DNA of 64,000 bases from Acidobacteriaceae bacterium (GTDB lineage: Bacteria > Acidobacteriota > Terriglobia > Terriglobales > Acidobacteriaceae): NCBI GenBank assembly GCA_025355385.1, contig JANXZS010000217.1, positions 1-64,000 on the forward strand, in the 5' to 3' direction. Below, one piece after another: positions 52,708 to 63,400 of this stretch (position 1 is the stretch's first letter; each line of letters opens with the position of its first letter). The notes below the pieces were generated by a model that was not told the DNA's origin, did not search any database, and saw only the letters and a program-made list of their open reading frames with translations. The position numbers and the translations under genes are program-made.

Positions 52708-53131
52708 TCATACGGTCATGATGGATCCAAAATTCTGGACGAGGGTGCCTTGATGAAACACAATCGTCCAACCTTCTAGGTACCGCTGCCAGATTGTCGA
52801 GCGGCGGGTGAGTCGTCCGTTGTCCTGGACAAGAGTGTACGTGAGCAGGTAGATGTCCTGCGCCAGTTTGCGGCAATGATGGTCGCTATACTTCATGCTT
52901 CAGGGCGCGATGCTGGCGGCGATTATCGGGCTCCTCCAGCGCGAAGTCTCGACTGTAGCGCCGCCCCGAAGCCCCGACTTCCCAGAAGTCAGAGGCGGAG
53001 ATGCGTTCCAAGGACGCCAGGGGCGTGCCCGATTTTGGCTGATGGAAGTCAAATTCCAAACGCACCAGCTCCTCGAGGATTGATGAAATACCAGGGTCGT
53101 TGACGAGTGCGGGTTCCATCTCGGCGGCCAT
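52708..53131 (-). pseudogene. DUF4440/SnoaL-like gene with a frameshift
   Basis: Two overlapping minus-strand frames encode consecutive parts of one small NTF2-fold protein. The first (53131-52886) reads ILEELVRLEFDFHQP and FWEVGASGRRYSRDFAL, then loses conservation at ALKHEV. The second (52896-52708) continues YSDHHCRKLAQDIYLLTYTL and TRRSTIWQRYLEGWTIVFHQ, then GTLVQ. The phase differs by one base, so a single indel near 52890-52900 breaks the gene. Restored length is about 140 aa, normal for the family. DUF4440 proteins are related to ketosteroid isomerases. It may be real decay or a sequencing error. Confidence 0.75.
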
Positions 53132-53180
53132 CCCATGATGCTAAACCGCAGGCGTTCGCCGCAGGGCATGAGTGTGCAAT

Positions 53181-54230
53181 CTACAAGGCTGACGGGGTCT
53201 GAACGGAACGGGAAAATTTTCTCAGGGCTTCGAGGGTCCTGGAGGCGGCTCCCGAGTCGATGGCGTGGGCGGCGAGGCGGACGCCATCTTCGAGTTCCTC
53301 GGCCAGCTCGGCGACGATAAGGGCTGCTGCCGCGTTGAGCAGCACGATGTCGCGGCGGGGGCCAGGTTCGCCACGGAAGATCGCTTCAAGAACGGCGGCG
53401 TTGGCTGCTGCATCGCCGCCCATGAGTTCGCCATACGCGCCGATCTGGAGTCCTGCGTCCTGCGGCTTGGCGCGGTAAAGGACGACGCTGCGGTCGCGTA
53501 CTTCGGCGAGGGTGCTTTCTCCGGTGACGGTGATTTCGTCGAGTCCGTCGGAGCCGTGAACGACGAAGGCGCGACGAATGCCGAGGCGGGCCATGGTGTT
53601 TGCCGCCAGCGACAACTGTGTATGCACGGCGACTCCCATGACCTGCGCGGGAGCATAGGCAGGATTGGTGAGCGGACCGGCGAGGTTGAAGATGGTGCGG
53701 AATCCCAGCGCCCTGCGCACTGGCTGCACGCGTTTCATCGCAGGGTGGAGCGCCGGGGCGTAAAGGAACATAAAGCCAGTGGCTCTGAGGCAGTCCACTG
53801 ATTGCTGGGGGGAGAGGGCGGTGGCGACACCCAGGGTCTCGAGGACGTCGGCGGATCCGCATTGCGAGGTCACGCTGCGGTTGCCATGCTTGGCGATTCT
53901 GGCTCCTGCTGCCGCTGCCACGAGCGCTGCGCCGGTGGAGACATTGAAGGTGCTGCGGTCACCGCCGCCGGTTCCACATGTGTCCACGAGTTCCGCGCGC
54001 TCCGCGTCAGTCAGCGGAATGGGCAGGCTGAGGGTGCGCATGGCTTCGGCAAAGCCGGTAAGTTCCTCGACAGTCTCGCCGCGAGTGGCAAGCAGGGTTA
54101 ACAGGGCGGCGATCTCGATGTCGGTGGCGTCGCCCGACAGCATTTCGTGGAGCGTGGCGCGCGCTTCCTCGCGAGTGAGTGTGGCGGAGTCTTCCGTGAG
54201 GTGCTTGAGTGTCTCTCTGAGTTTGGGCAT
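53181..54230 (-). CDS. trpD: Anthranilate phosphoribosyltransferase
   Basis: 349 aa from ATG 54230 (MPKLRETLKHL); the frame also permits ATG 54245. It transfers phosphoribose from PRPP to anthranilate in tryptophan synthesis. Signatures are VDTCGTGGGDRSTFNVST (PRPP loop), KHGNRSVTSQCGSADVLE and GFRTIFNLAGPLTNPA. The gene is isolated from trpE and trpG by more than 30 kb. Other trp genes (trpC, F, B, A) are not in the window. Downstream on the same strand are the broken DUF4440 gene and the SIMPL gene. Confidence 0.95.
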   Translation of the reverse strand: MPKLRETLKHLTEDSATLTREEARATLHEMLSGDATDIEIAALLTLLATRGETVEELTGFAEAMRTLSLPIPLTDAERAELVDTCGTGGGDRSTFNVSTGAALVAAAAGARIAKHGNRSVTSQCGSADVLETLGVATALSPQQSVDCLRATGFMFLYAPALHPAMKRVQPVRRALGFRTIFNLAGPLTNPAYAPAQVMGVAVHTQLSLAANTMARLGIRRAFVVHGSDGLDEITVTGESTLAEVRDRSVVLYRAKPQDAGLQIGAYGELMGGDAAANAAVLEAIFRGEPGPRRDIVLLNAAAALIVAELAEELEDGVRLAAHAIDSGAASRTLEALRKFSRSVQTPSAL

Positions 54231-54410
54231 GGGTGTCACGAGCATCGTAGAGCATTTTTACTAGGACCAGGGTGGGATGGTGATCCTGTTTGCTGACGGG
54301 ATGCCTGTCCGATAGTATTCAGGTGTCTATAGCAGAAGTACTGTAGCAACAACAGCGGTTCAGGAAGACGCGTGCCCAATGCGCGGTACGGGGGAGTTCT
54401 CGATCAAGTT

Positions 54411-55589
54411 ATGAAAATTCACGAGTATCAGGCAAAAGACATTCTGGCGAAGTACGGAGTGGCCGTTCCCCGGGGTGAGGTGGCGAACACCCTGGAGCAG
54501 GCGTTGGACGTGGCCAGACGGCTCTTTATGGCCGGGGCATCGGGCGTAGTGGTGAAGGCGCAGATCCACGCTGGTGGCCGGGGCAAGGGCGGCGGCGTGA
54601 AAGTGGCCAAGACGCACTCGGAGGCGGAGGACTACGCCAAGCAGATTCTCGGCATGCAGTTGGTGACGCATCAAACGGGGCCGCAGGGACAGAAGGTGCG
54701 GCGGCTTCTGGTGGAGGAGACGGCGGCGATTGATCGCGAACTGTATCTCGGCGTCGTGCTGGACCGCGTGACCTCGAAGATTGTCTTCATGGCGTCGAAG
54801 GCCGGTGGCATGGAGATTGAGGAGGTCGCGGCCAAAGATCCCGATGCGATTGTGAAGGAGTACATCGATCCGGCGGTGGGGTTCCAGCCATACCAGGGGC
54901 GCAAGCTGGCGTTTGCCTTGGGGCTGAAGCCAGTGCAGATCAACCAGGCCGTGCACTTTATGCAGGGCTTGTACAAGGTTTTCGTGGAGACGGATGCATC
55001 GCTACTGGAGATCAATCCGTTTATCACGACGAAGGACGACAAGCTGCTGGCGCTGGATTGCAAGATGAATTTTGACGATAACGCGATGTTTCGCCACAAG
55101 GATTTGAAGGAACTGCGGGATGTAACGGAAGAAGATCCCTTAGAGGTGGAGGCGTCGACGTACTCGCTGAACTACATCAAGCTGGACGGCAACATTGCCT
55201 GCATGGTGAATGGCGCGGGGCTGGCGATGGCGACCATGGACATCATCCAGTACGCGGGGGGGAGTCCGGCGAACTTTTTGGATGTGGGCGGCGGCGCTAG
55301 CCAGGAACAGATTGAGCGCGCTTTCGAGATTCTGCTGTCGGACCAGCATGTGAAAGCGATCTTCATCAATATTTTCGGTGGGATCCTGCGCGTGGATACG
55401 CTGGCGCAAGGGGTGGTGGCTGCGGCCATCAAGACGAATGTGAAGGTGCCAATTGTGTTACGGCTTGAGGGTACGAATGTGGAGCAGGGTCGCAAGATTC
55501 TTAAGGACTCAGGGCTGAACTTCCTGGTCGGTGAAACCATGCAGGATGCGGCGCAAATCGTCGTCGCCGCCGCGAAGGGAGCGAAGTAA
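54411..55589 (+). CDS. sucC: Succinate--CoA ligase, beta subunit
   Basis: A TCA-cycle ATP-grasp subunit, 392 aa from ATG 54411, where [17 protein letters not shown] matches the family start; the longer frame from 54372 adds 13 residues. [14 protein letters not shown] is the grasp loop, LLEINPF lies in the metal-binding region, and the C-terminal [11 protein letters not shown] and VNIFGGI-like segments are typical. It makes succinate and ATP/GTP from succinyl-CoA with SucD. The sucD ATG follows the stop directly (TAAATG), so the pair is coupled. Confidence 0.95.
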   Translation: MKIHEYQAKDILAKYGVAVPRGEVANTLEQALDVARRLFMAGASGVVVKAQIHAGGRGKGGGVKVAKTHSEAEDYAKQILGMQLVTHQTGPQGQKVRRLLVEETAAIDRELYLGVVLDRVTSKIVFMASKAGGMEIEEVAAKDPDAIVKEYIDPAVGFQPYQGRKLAFALGLKPVQINQAVHFMQGLYKVFVETDASLLEINPFITTKDDKLLALDCKMNFDDNAMFRHKDLKELRDVTEEDPLEVEASTYSLNYIKLDGNIACMVNGAGLAMATMDIIQYAGGSPANFLDVGGGASQEQIERAFEILLSDQHVKAIFINIFGGILRVDTLAQGVVAAAIKTNVKVPIVLRLEGTNVEQGRKILKDSGLNFLVGETMQDAAQIVVAAAKGAK

Positions 55590-56465
55590 ATGTCTGTACT
55601 GGTAAATGAACACACGCGGTTGATCGTTCAGGGCATCACGGGCAAAGAGGGTACTTTCCACGCCAAGGGCTGCGCGGAGTATGGCACCAAGGTGGTGGGC
55701 GGTGTGACTCCCGGTAAAGGCGGGACTACGCATGAGGGGTGGCCGGTGTTCGACACGGTGCAACAGGCTGTGGCCCAGACCGGCGCGAATGCTACGGTGA
55801 TCTTTGTGCCACCGCCGTTTGCTGCGGATGCGATTCTGGAAGCGGAAGACGCCGGGTTACCGCTGATCGTCTGCATTACGGAAGGGATTCCTTCGCTCGA
55901 CATGGTGCGGGTATGGGTGAAGATCAAAGACTCCAAGTCGCGGCTTATCGGGCCCAACTGCCCGGGAGTCATCTCGCCGGGCAAGGCGAAGATCGGCATT
56001 ATGCCGGGGCGGATTCATAAGCAGGGGGCGGTGGGCATTGTGTCGCGTTCGGGCACGCTGACGTACGAAGCGGTATATCAGTTGACGACGCGCGGCATCG
56101 GGCAATCGACAGCTATCGGAATTGGCGGCGACCCGATTATCGGCACGAATCACACCGATGCTCTGAGGCTGCTGAATGAGGATCCCGAAACTGAAGCGAT
56201 CATCATGATTGGTGAGATCGGCGGCACGGCGGAAGAGGCAGCCGCGGAGTACATCAAAGCTTACGTGAAGAAGCCGGTGGTGGGTTTTATCGCGGGACAG
56301 ACGGCTCCTCCGGGGCGCCGCATGGGGCACGCGGGTGCCATCATTTCTGGTGGGCAGGGCACTGCCGCCGACAAGATGAAGGCGATGGAAGCGGCGGGGA
56401 TTCATGTGGTGGCATCGCCGGCATTGATTGGCGAGACGCTGGCGAGGGTGATTGGGAAAGCATGA
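55590..56465 (+). CDS. sucD: Succinate--CoA ligase, alpha subunit
   Basis: A 291-aa CoA-binding subunit. The Rossmann/CoA site [33 protein letters not shown] is at the N-terminus. The active-site phosphohistidine is in [18 protein letters not shown] near residue 250. [10 protein letters not shown] is also diagnostic. It starts right after the sucC stop with GGGAG upstream. A strong terminator ends the operon. With KorAB it completes 2-oxoglutarate to succinate. Confidence 0.96.
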   Translation: MSVLVNEHTRLIVQGITGKEGTFHAKGCAEYGTKVVGGVTPGKGGTTHEGWPVFDTVQQAVAQTGANATVIFVPPPFAADAILEAEDAGLPLIVCITEGIPSLDMVRVWVKIKDSKSRLIGPNCPGVISPGKAKIGIMPGRIHKQGAVGIVSRSGTLTYEAVYQLTTRGIGQSTAIGIGGDPIIGTNHTDALRLLNEDPETEAIIMIGEIGGTAEEAAAEYIKAYVKKPVVGFIAGQTAPPGRRMGHAGAIISGGQGTAADKMKAMEAAGIHVVASPALIGETLARVIGKA

Positions 56466-56484
56466 GGCGCGGCTTAAATTGCAC

Positions 56485-56516
56485 GCAGAAAGGCCCGCCA
56501 CGGCGGGCCTTTCTGC
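56485..56516 (+). terminator. Terminator after sucCD
   Basis: The perfect stem GCAGAAAGGCCCGCC / GGCGGGCCTTTCTGC has a two-base spacer and T-rich 3' side, 20 bases after the sucD stop. It ends the sucCD operon and isolates the ATP-grasp locus. Confidence 0.9.
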
Positions 56517-56791
56517 TATTAGGGGTGGAATCAAATAACTGAGTGCGGAAGGCCGTCGCTTCGCCAGGATGACAACATATCGGACCTTTCTATATCACCC
56601 ATAAAAAGTGCTTATGATGGACACGGCCCATATTTCGCACCTCATAATACCGGTATAGCTGTTATCAGGAAGATAGACTTGTCCGCTCGCGTAGCCTGCG
56701 AGGAGACCTTTTCCTCAAGTACGCCACGATCCCAGTTTTCTTCTCAGCCACGCTGGGCTGCAGATTTTGAACTCGCCACAGGTAGGACGAG

Positions 56792-58258
56792 ATGAACTCA
56801 AACGGTCCAAATTGTCTGCATAGCCCCGCGCTTCGAGACTATCTTCTCGACCACGCCTACGATGAGATGATCGGCTCCGATGGCCACGTGCGCCCGCACT
56901 ATCGGGCGCTGATGGACGCGATGCTGGCGCTGTCGCCGGAAGAACTTCGAAAGAGAAAGCAATCCGCGGACCTCTCATTCCTGACGCAGGGCATCACGTT
57001 TACCGTTTACGGTCGCGAAGAGGGTACGGAGCGAATCTTTCCTTACGATCTTTTCCCACGAATCATTACCAATGCAGAGTGGGTGAATATCTCCAAGGGT
57101 CTGACGCAGCGCATTACTGCCCTCAATATGTTCCTTCGCGACATCTATCACGAGGGAAAGATCCTCAGTGATGGCGTGGTCCCGCGCGAACTTGTTTATA
57201 GTTGCCGGCACTTTCGGCGTCAGATGCGCGGCATGCAAGTTCCGCGCAACGTTTATATCGCGGTGGCGGGAACAGACCTGCTGCGCATGAATGACGGCGA
57301 ATTCGTGGTGCTCGAAGACAATCTCCGCGTTCCCAGCGGCGTCAGCTATATGTTGACCAATCGCCGCCTGATGCGGCGCAGCTTTCCGCAGCTGTTCCTC
57401 AACTCGGGCGTGCAGCCAGTGGAGCAGTACACCCAGGCGCTGTCGAGCACGTTGCGTTCGGTGTCGCCCGAAGGCCGCTCGGAGCCCACGATTGTGCTGC
57501 TGACGCCGGGCATCTATAACTCCGCTTACTTTGAGCACACCTATCTTGCGCGACAGATGGGCATTGAACTGGTGGAAGGGCGCGATCTTGTCATCCACGA
57601 CAACATCGTCTACATGCGCACCACTGCCGGCCTGAAACGCGTGGATGTCATCTACCGGCGAGTGGATGACGACTTTATCGATCCACTGGTTTTTCGATCC
57701 GACTCGGGATTAGGTGCTGCGGGACTTTTCAACGCCTACCGTGCCGGGAACGTGACTCTGGCCAACGCTTTTGGGACAGGAGTTGCCGATGACAAGGCCA
57801 TCTACGCATATGTGCCTGCGATCATTCGCTATTACCTAACGGAAGATCCGGTTCTAAACAATGTAGAGACCTACCTGATGACCGACCCGGCGATGCGCCA
57901 GCACACGCTCCAGAATCTGGATAAGCTTGTGGTGAAAGCGGTGGGCGAATCTGGTGGATACGGCATGTTGATCGGTCCGCATAGCACGGCAGAAGAGCGC
58001 GAGGAATTCAAGCGGCGGATTGAGGCGGAGCCGCGTAACTATATCGCCCAGCCTACGCTGAGCTTTTCACGGTCACCTTGTTTAATTGGAGATCGCATCG
58101 AGCCGCGGCATGTGGACTTACGACCATACATTCTCTTCGGAGACAAGGTCACTATTGTTCCCGGTGGACTGACGCGTGTGGCCCTGGAGAAGGGTTCGCT
58201 GGTGGTCAACTCCTCTCAGGGTGGCGGTAGCAAAGACACTTGGGTGCTGAACAGGTAA
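56792..58258 (+). CDS. Circularly permuted ATP-grasp protein (DUF404/DUF407), predicted amidoligase
   Basis: A 488-aa protein of the circularly permuted ATP-grasp type (COG2308). The N-terminal region has [18 protein letters not shown] and [25 protein letters not shown]. Next come [22 protein letters not shown] (metal/ATP residues) and, in the later half, [17 protein letters not shown], the grasp-loop-like segment. Such proteins are predicted to form peptide or amide bonds. AGGA lies just before the ATG. The alpha-E gene begins 3 bases after the stop, so the two are a functional pair, as in many bacteria. The substrate is unknown. Confidence 0.92.
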   Translation: MNSNGPNCLHSPALRDYLLDHAYDEMIGSDGHVRPHYRALMDAMLALSPEELRKRKQSADLSFLTQGITFTVYGREEGTERIFPYDLFPRIITNAEWVNISKGLTQRITALNMFLRDIYHEGKILSDGVVPRELVYSCRHFRRQMRGMQVPRNVYIAVAGTDLLRMNDGEFVVLEDNLRVPSGVSYMLTNRRLMRRSFPQLFLNSGVQPVEQYTQALSSTLRSVSPEGRSEPTIVLLTPGIYNSAYFEHTYLARQMGIELVEGRDLVIHDNIVYMRTTAGLKRVDVIYRRVDDDFIDPLVFRSDSGLGAAGLFNAYRAGNVTLANAFGTGVADDKAIYAYVPAIIRYYLTEDPVLNNVETYLMTDPAMRQHTLQNLDKLVVKAVGESGGYGMLIGPHSTAEEREEFKRRIEAEPRNYIAQPTLSFSRSPCLIGDRIEPRHVDLRPYILFGDKVTIVPGGLTRVALEKGSLVVNSSQGGGSKDTWVLNR

Positions 58259-58261
58259 CCT

Positions 58262-59224
58262 ATGCTCTCGCGCGTTGCCGATTGTTTGTACTGGATGAGC
58301 CGGGATCTCGAGCGAGCGGAACACACACTGCGCCTGCTCGACGTAAATATGGGCCTGATGCTGGACCGGTCGAGCGTGAGCGTTGACGCCCGCTGGAAGC
58401 GAACCCTGCACGCTCTGGGCAAGCCGGAGGGTGTGACCTGGGAGGGAGATCTTTACAAGCTGGGCTATGCCCTGACGCTGGACGGGGATATCCCATCCTC
58501 GGTCCGTTCCTGCATTGTCTCGGCTCGCGAAAATGCGCGTCGCGTGCGCGAACAGATCAGTACTGAGCAATGGCAGCGGCTGAACCGGCTATTTCTCAAC
58601 GTGACCACGCCCCGCGACCCGCGCGATGCGGAAAACTACCTCTCCGAGTTTATCCCCGCAGTGCTCGATGGCATTCACCTCTTCCAAGGCGTGACCGACA
58701 CTACGATGACCCACGGAGAAGGATGGCAGTTCATCCAAGTGGGAAGGTTTATCGAGCGCGCGTCGGCAACCGCATCCCTGATCGAGGTCTATCATTACGA
58801 CCTGTTAGGTGCCGCCGCCCGCATGGAAGAGCACTCGGAGTATCTGGAGTTGCTGGGCCTACTGCGGAGTTGTACGGCATTCGAGGCGTATTGCAAGGTC
58901 TACACTGCCGATTTGAATTATGACCGCATTCTCGACTTCATCGTCCTGAACGCGGAGTTTCCCCATTCCTTGCGCTACTCCATCGATTGCTTGCAGCAAG
59001 GGCTGGCGGCGATCGACAGAGGCTCGGGCCGCCATCCAGCAGACGACCTGATGCGCCTGATGGGCAGGCTGCAGTCGTCGCTGGGATTTATGCAGATCTC
59101 CGAGATGCTGACCCAGGATGCGGGCTTGTACCTGCGTACGATTGTTCGCCAGTGTCGAGAAATTCACGAGCTGATTTATCAGCGCTACATTCATTATTCG
59201 GTGCATGCGGCTTTGGCGGATTAG
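58262..59224 (+). CDS. Alpha-E domain protein (DUF403)
   Basis: A 320-aa all-helical protein of the COG2307 family. It begins MLSRVADCLYWMSRDLERAEHTLRLLDVN, the diagnostic Y-W-x-R/E-R-A-E pattern. Later helices include GEGWQFIQVGRFIERASATASLIEVY with a second E-R-A-x motif. These proteins are always found with circularly permuted ATP-grasp and transglutaminase-like proteins and probably support their reaction. Function not biochemically defined. The gene overlaps transcriptionally with its neighbours; the transglutaminase ATG lies ~70 bases downstream. Confidence 0.92.
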   Translation: MLSRVADCLYWMSRDLERAEHTLRLLDVNMGLMLDRSSVSVDARWKRTLHALGKPEGVTWEGDLYKLGYALTLDGDIPSSVRSCIVSARENARRVREQISTEQWQRLNRLFLNVTTPRDPRDAENYLSEFIPAVLDGIHLFQGVTDTTMTHGEGWQFIQVGRFIERASATASLIEVYHYDLLGAAARMEEHSEYLELLGLLRSCTAFEAYCKVYTADLNYDRILDFIVLNAEFPHSLRYSIDCLQQGLAAIDRGSGRHPADDLMRLMGRLQSSLGFMQISEMLTQDAGLYLRTIVRQCREIHELIYQRYIHYSVHAALAD

Positions 59225-59293
59225 ATCTGATTGCCACAGGTCCATGCGGCAAAGCCAATTCCGCTCCAGGCTAACGACAAGGAACTCGCCACC

Positions 59294-60289
59294 ATGAACT
59301 TCTATTCCATTAGGCATTTAACAAAGTTTCGCTACGAAGGCCCGGTGAGCGAGAGCATGATGGAAGTGCGCATGCAGCCGCGTAGTGACACGGAGCAGCG
59401 CTGCCTGGCATTTTCCCTTTCTGTCAGCCCGCGTTGCCGCGTATTTCCTTATCGCGATTATCTGGGCAACCATGTTCATCACTTCGATATTCCCGAGAAT
59501 CATTCGCAACTGGTTATCATCGCCGAGTCACTGGTGGAGAGGCAGTCGGGGGTGACTGTTCCCGCTTTTCTATCCCCGGATGCATGGGGCGAACTGGACG
59601 CCACCGTGGCCGCTAAAGACTTCTGGGAGATGCTGATGCCCAGTGACTTCGCGAAACCGACGCCGATGCTTCTGCAATTCGTGAAGCAGTTGAATATCTG
59701 CCGACGGGATGATCCCCTGTTGCTGATGCATGAGCTGAATGCGGCGCTCTACGAGCGGTTCGCCTATGTGCAGAGGCGTACGCACGTCGATTCCTCGATC
59801 GATGAGGCACTGGAGAGTGGAGAGGGTGTCTGCCAGGATTTCGCCCACATCATGATCGCCCTGGCACGGCATGTCGGCATTCCCTGCCGTTATGTGAGCG
59901 GATACCTGCATCATCGCAAGGAGGACCACGACCGCTCGCTCGAAGACGCGACCCACGCATGGGTTGAGGCGTTCATGCCGAGCCTGGGATGGGTGGGATT
60001 CGATCCTACCAATCGCCTGATCGCCGATGAGCGGCACGTGCGCACCGCACTGGGGCGAGATTACACGGATGTTCCGCCAACCCGGGGCATTTACCGCGGC
60101 AAGACCGCTAGCGAGCTTTCCGTAGCAGTACGCGTGAGCGCTTCGACGGTTGCTCCGGCCTTCGACACGGATATGCAGGTGCCAGAAGACTGGTCCCGGC
60201 TGGTCGAGAAGGCACAAGCCCCGGTAGCGCCGGATGCGGCCGCGCTGGCCGCCGTGCGACAACCTCAACAACAGCAGCAACAGCAATAG
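59294..60289 (+). CDS. Transglutaminase-like protein with polyglutamine tail
   Basis: 331 aa from ATG 59294 (MNFYSIRHLTKFRYEGPV), preceded by AAGGA; the frame opens at 59231 but that start is unlike the family. The papain-like triad is complete: Cys180 in GEGVCQDFAH, His221 in DATHAWVEAF, Asp237 in VGFDPTN. An N-terminal immunoglobulin-like beta domain (bacterial transglutaminase N) covers 1-~150. Probably a cytoplasmic peptidase or amide-exchange enzyme, since there is no signal peptide. The C-terminus ends AVRQPQQQQQQQ, an unusual Gln tail of mixed CAA/CAG codons. Confidence 0.92.
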   Translation: MNFYSIRHLTKFRYEGPVSESMMEVRMQPRSDTEQRCLAFSLSVSPRCRVFPYRDYLGNHVHHFDIPENHSQLVIIAESLVERQSGVTVPAFLSPDAWGELDATVAAKDFWEMLMPSDFAKPTPMLLQFVKQLNICRRDDPLLLMHELNAALYERFAYVQRRTHVDSSIDEALESGEGVCQDFAHIMIALARHVGIPCRYVSGYLHHRKEDHDRSLEDATHAWVEAFMPSLGWVGFDPTNRLIADERHVRTALGRDYTDVPPTRGIYRGKTASELSVAVRVSASTVAPAFDTDMQVPEDWSRLVEKAQAPVAPDAAALAAVRQPQQQQQQQ

Positions 60290-60430
60290 CCAAGGCCAGG
60301 CCGATCTGAGCGCAATGCACTCGGGTTGAGCGGGAGGCTTCGCGTTTAGGATCAGAAAATGGCAGCAATAGCGTCTTGGTTAGGGTAGTTTTAACCTGGT
60401 AGGCTCCGCGAGACGCCTGGTGCCTTCAGG

Positions 60431-60458
60431 GGCTGGTAGCGCTAGTCGAGAACCAGCC
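60431..60458. repeat. Hairpin upstream of the DUF2126 gene
   Basis: GGCTGGT / ACCAGCC arms (7 bp) are separated by 14 bases, 35 bases before the start of the large transglutaminase gene. No T-run is present. It may modulate expression of the downstream half of the locus. Confidence 0.35.
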
Positions 60459-60492
60459 AGCAGACTCCAGGGCTTCGGCCGCGTGAGGGTGG

Positions 60493-63400
60493 ATGAGCAT
60501 ACAGGTTGCTCTGAGTCACCGGACAGAGTACCGGTACGATAAGCCGGTTGCACTGGGCCCACAGGTTATACAGTTGCGCCCCGTCCCGCATTGTCGAACG
60601 CCGATCCTCAGTTATTCGCTCAACGTCACTCCCGCCAAACACCTTTTCAACTGGCAGCTCGACCCCCACGGTAATTATCTGGCGCGTTTTCTTTTTTCGG
60701 AGAGGACAACGGAACTGGTGGTGGAAGTGGACTTGGTTGCGGAGCTATTACCCTTCAACCCATTCGATTTTTTTCTGGAACCGGGAGTCGACGAGTACCC
60801 CTTCGCATACTCTCCAGATCTGGCTAAGGATCTGGAACTCTACCGCTCCGTAGATCCGGCCGGCTCTCTCGTCCAGGATTTTCTTAAAAGGGTTGCGGGC
60901 GGGAAGCGCGGAACGATCGGTTTTCTGGTCGACTTGAATCACAGGGTGCGAGACGTAGTTGGCTATGTGACGCGGCTGGATCCGGGCGTCCAGACTAGCG
61001 AGCAGACTCTTCAAAAGCGCACTGGTTCCTGCCGGGACTCGGCATGGCTGCTGGTGCAGCTTCTCCGGCATTTGGGAATCGCGGCGCGCTTTGTCTCAGG
61101 GTATCTGATTCAGTTGGCGGCAGAAGACAGCGCACTGGCGGATTCGAGTAGTCTGCGAACCGACTCCGCGGATTTGCATGCCTGGGCAGAGGCGTTTTTG
61201 CCGGGTGCGGGCTGGATTGGTATGGATCCCACGTCCGGCCTCTTCGCCGGTGAGGGCCACATCCCGCTAGTCTGCACTCCGAACGCTTCCAAGTCCGCGC
61301 CCATCGGAGGCACGGTCGAACGGGCCAACGTGGACTTCCGCTACTCCATGTCCATTCGCCGCCTGAATGACGCACCACGGACGTCCAAGCCCTTTACCGA
61401 GGAGGATTGGGCGCAGGTCGAAATGGTGGCGCGTCGCGTCGATGCGGACCTCAAGGCGCAGGATGTAAGACTGACTATGGGCGGCGAGCCCACCTTCGTC
61501 GGTATCGACGAGCCCGAGAGCCCGCAATGGAACATCGACGCCCTGGGACCAATGAAGCGAAGCCGCGGATTGGATCTGATCCAATGCCTGCGCGAGAAGA
61601 TGGCTCCTGGCGCGCTGCTTCACTACGGACAAGGCAAGTGGTATCCAGGCGAGCCGTTGCCGCGTTGGGCGCTGAGCTGCTATTGGCGTGGCGACGGCGT
61701 TCCCGTGTGGGAGGACATCGGTCTCATCGCTCGGGAAGATCAGCAATCGAATTTCGGCGCGGCCGATGCGCGCAGGTTTATAGAAGCTCTCACGCGCCGC
61801 CTGCAGGTGAGCTCCGAAAACATGCTGGCTGTCTACAACGCCGAAGAAGAGTCGGCAGAGCCGGCTGGCTACATTTTGCCCCTTCGCCGCCGACAGCCAG
61901 CGGGCCAATTGTGCTGGTCGAGCCAGTTGTGGTTCCCCAGCCTGGAACGTCCGGTGCTGCTGCCCGGCGATTCGCCCATAGGCTATCGCATACCGACGGA
62001 GTTCATGCCCTGGGTGGCACCGGATCTGCTTGCGTATGAGTACGAGGCTGCACCCTTCGCAGATCGCGTCAAGCTCCCGTCACGTCCGTCGCGCCGCATG
62101 GATCTCTTCCAGACAATCCCCAGCGCCGATCCGCTGCCCGCTCTCTCGATCACGTCCGAAGCTGCGCCACAGCAGATCCGTCCCGCGCTGTGTGTCGAGG
62201 CTCGAGATGGCCGCCTGCACGTGTTTCTGCCATATGCGCCCCAGCTGGTGGACTATCTCAACCTGCTCGCGGCCGTTGAGGATACCTGCCAGTACCTGCG
62301 GAAGCCGGTGTGGCTGGAGGGTTACACTCCCCCTCCCGATCCGCGCCTGCGATCGTTCAGCATCACTCCCGATCCCGGCGTTCTGGAAGTGAATCTGCCG
62401 CCCGCGAGCAATTGGGACGAACTCGTACAGTTCAACACGCTGCTTTTCGAGGAGGCGCACCGCAATCGGTTGACCGCTGAGAAATTTGCCTACGACGGCA
62501 GCCATATCGCTACCGGCGGCGGCAGTCATATCGTGATCGGCGGAGCGACCGTGTTGGATAGCCCCGTCCTGCGCCGCCCCGATCTACTGCGCAGCATGGT
62601 GTCGTTCTGGCAGTATCATCCGTCGCTGTCGTATCTGTTTTCCGGCATGTACGTCGGCCCAACAAGCCAATATCCGCGCGTAGACGAGGCGCGCATGGAC
62701 GCCTTATATGAGCTGGAGCTTGCCTTCAGCCAGCTCCCTTCGAGCGACAGCCCACCGTCGATCTTGGATGGATTATTCCGCAGCTTGCTGGTCGATGTCA
62801 CAGGAAACTCTCATCGCGCCGAGTTCTGTATCGACAAGCTTTATCCCCCGGAAGGTCTCGGCTTGCGCCTTGGCTTGCTCGAATTACGTGCTTTCGAAAT
62901 GGCTCCCCATGTCAGAATGGATCTCGCAGAGATGCTTCTCATCCGCGCTCTGGTCTCCATGTTTTGGAAGCGTCCATTTGACGGCAGCCTGGTTCGTTGG
63001 GGCACGGCGCTCCACGACCGGTTTATGCTGCCGCATTTTGTTCGGCGTGACTTCTTCGATGTCCTCATGCAACTGCGGCAGTCCGATTACAACTTCGAGG
63101 AGAGATGGTTTGCTTCGCACCTCGAATTCCGCTTTCCCAAGATCGGTTCGATCGCTGTCGAGGGACTCGAACTAGAGCTGCGTCAGGCCCTTGAGCCTTG
63201 GAACGTGCTCGCGGAAGAGACTAATTCCGGGCGTACGGTTCGCAGCGTCGACTCATCGCTCGAGCGGATGCAGGTGAAGGTCTCTGGCTTCACGACCGAA
63301 TCCCGCTACGTGGTTGCGTGCAATGGGCGCAGGGTGCCGCTCTATCCCACGGGCGAGCCGGGAGAGGCGGTAGCGGGCGTACGATATCGCGCCCGACAGC

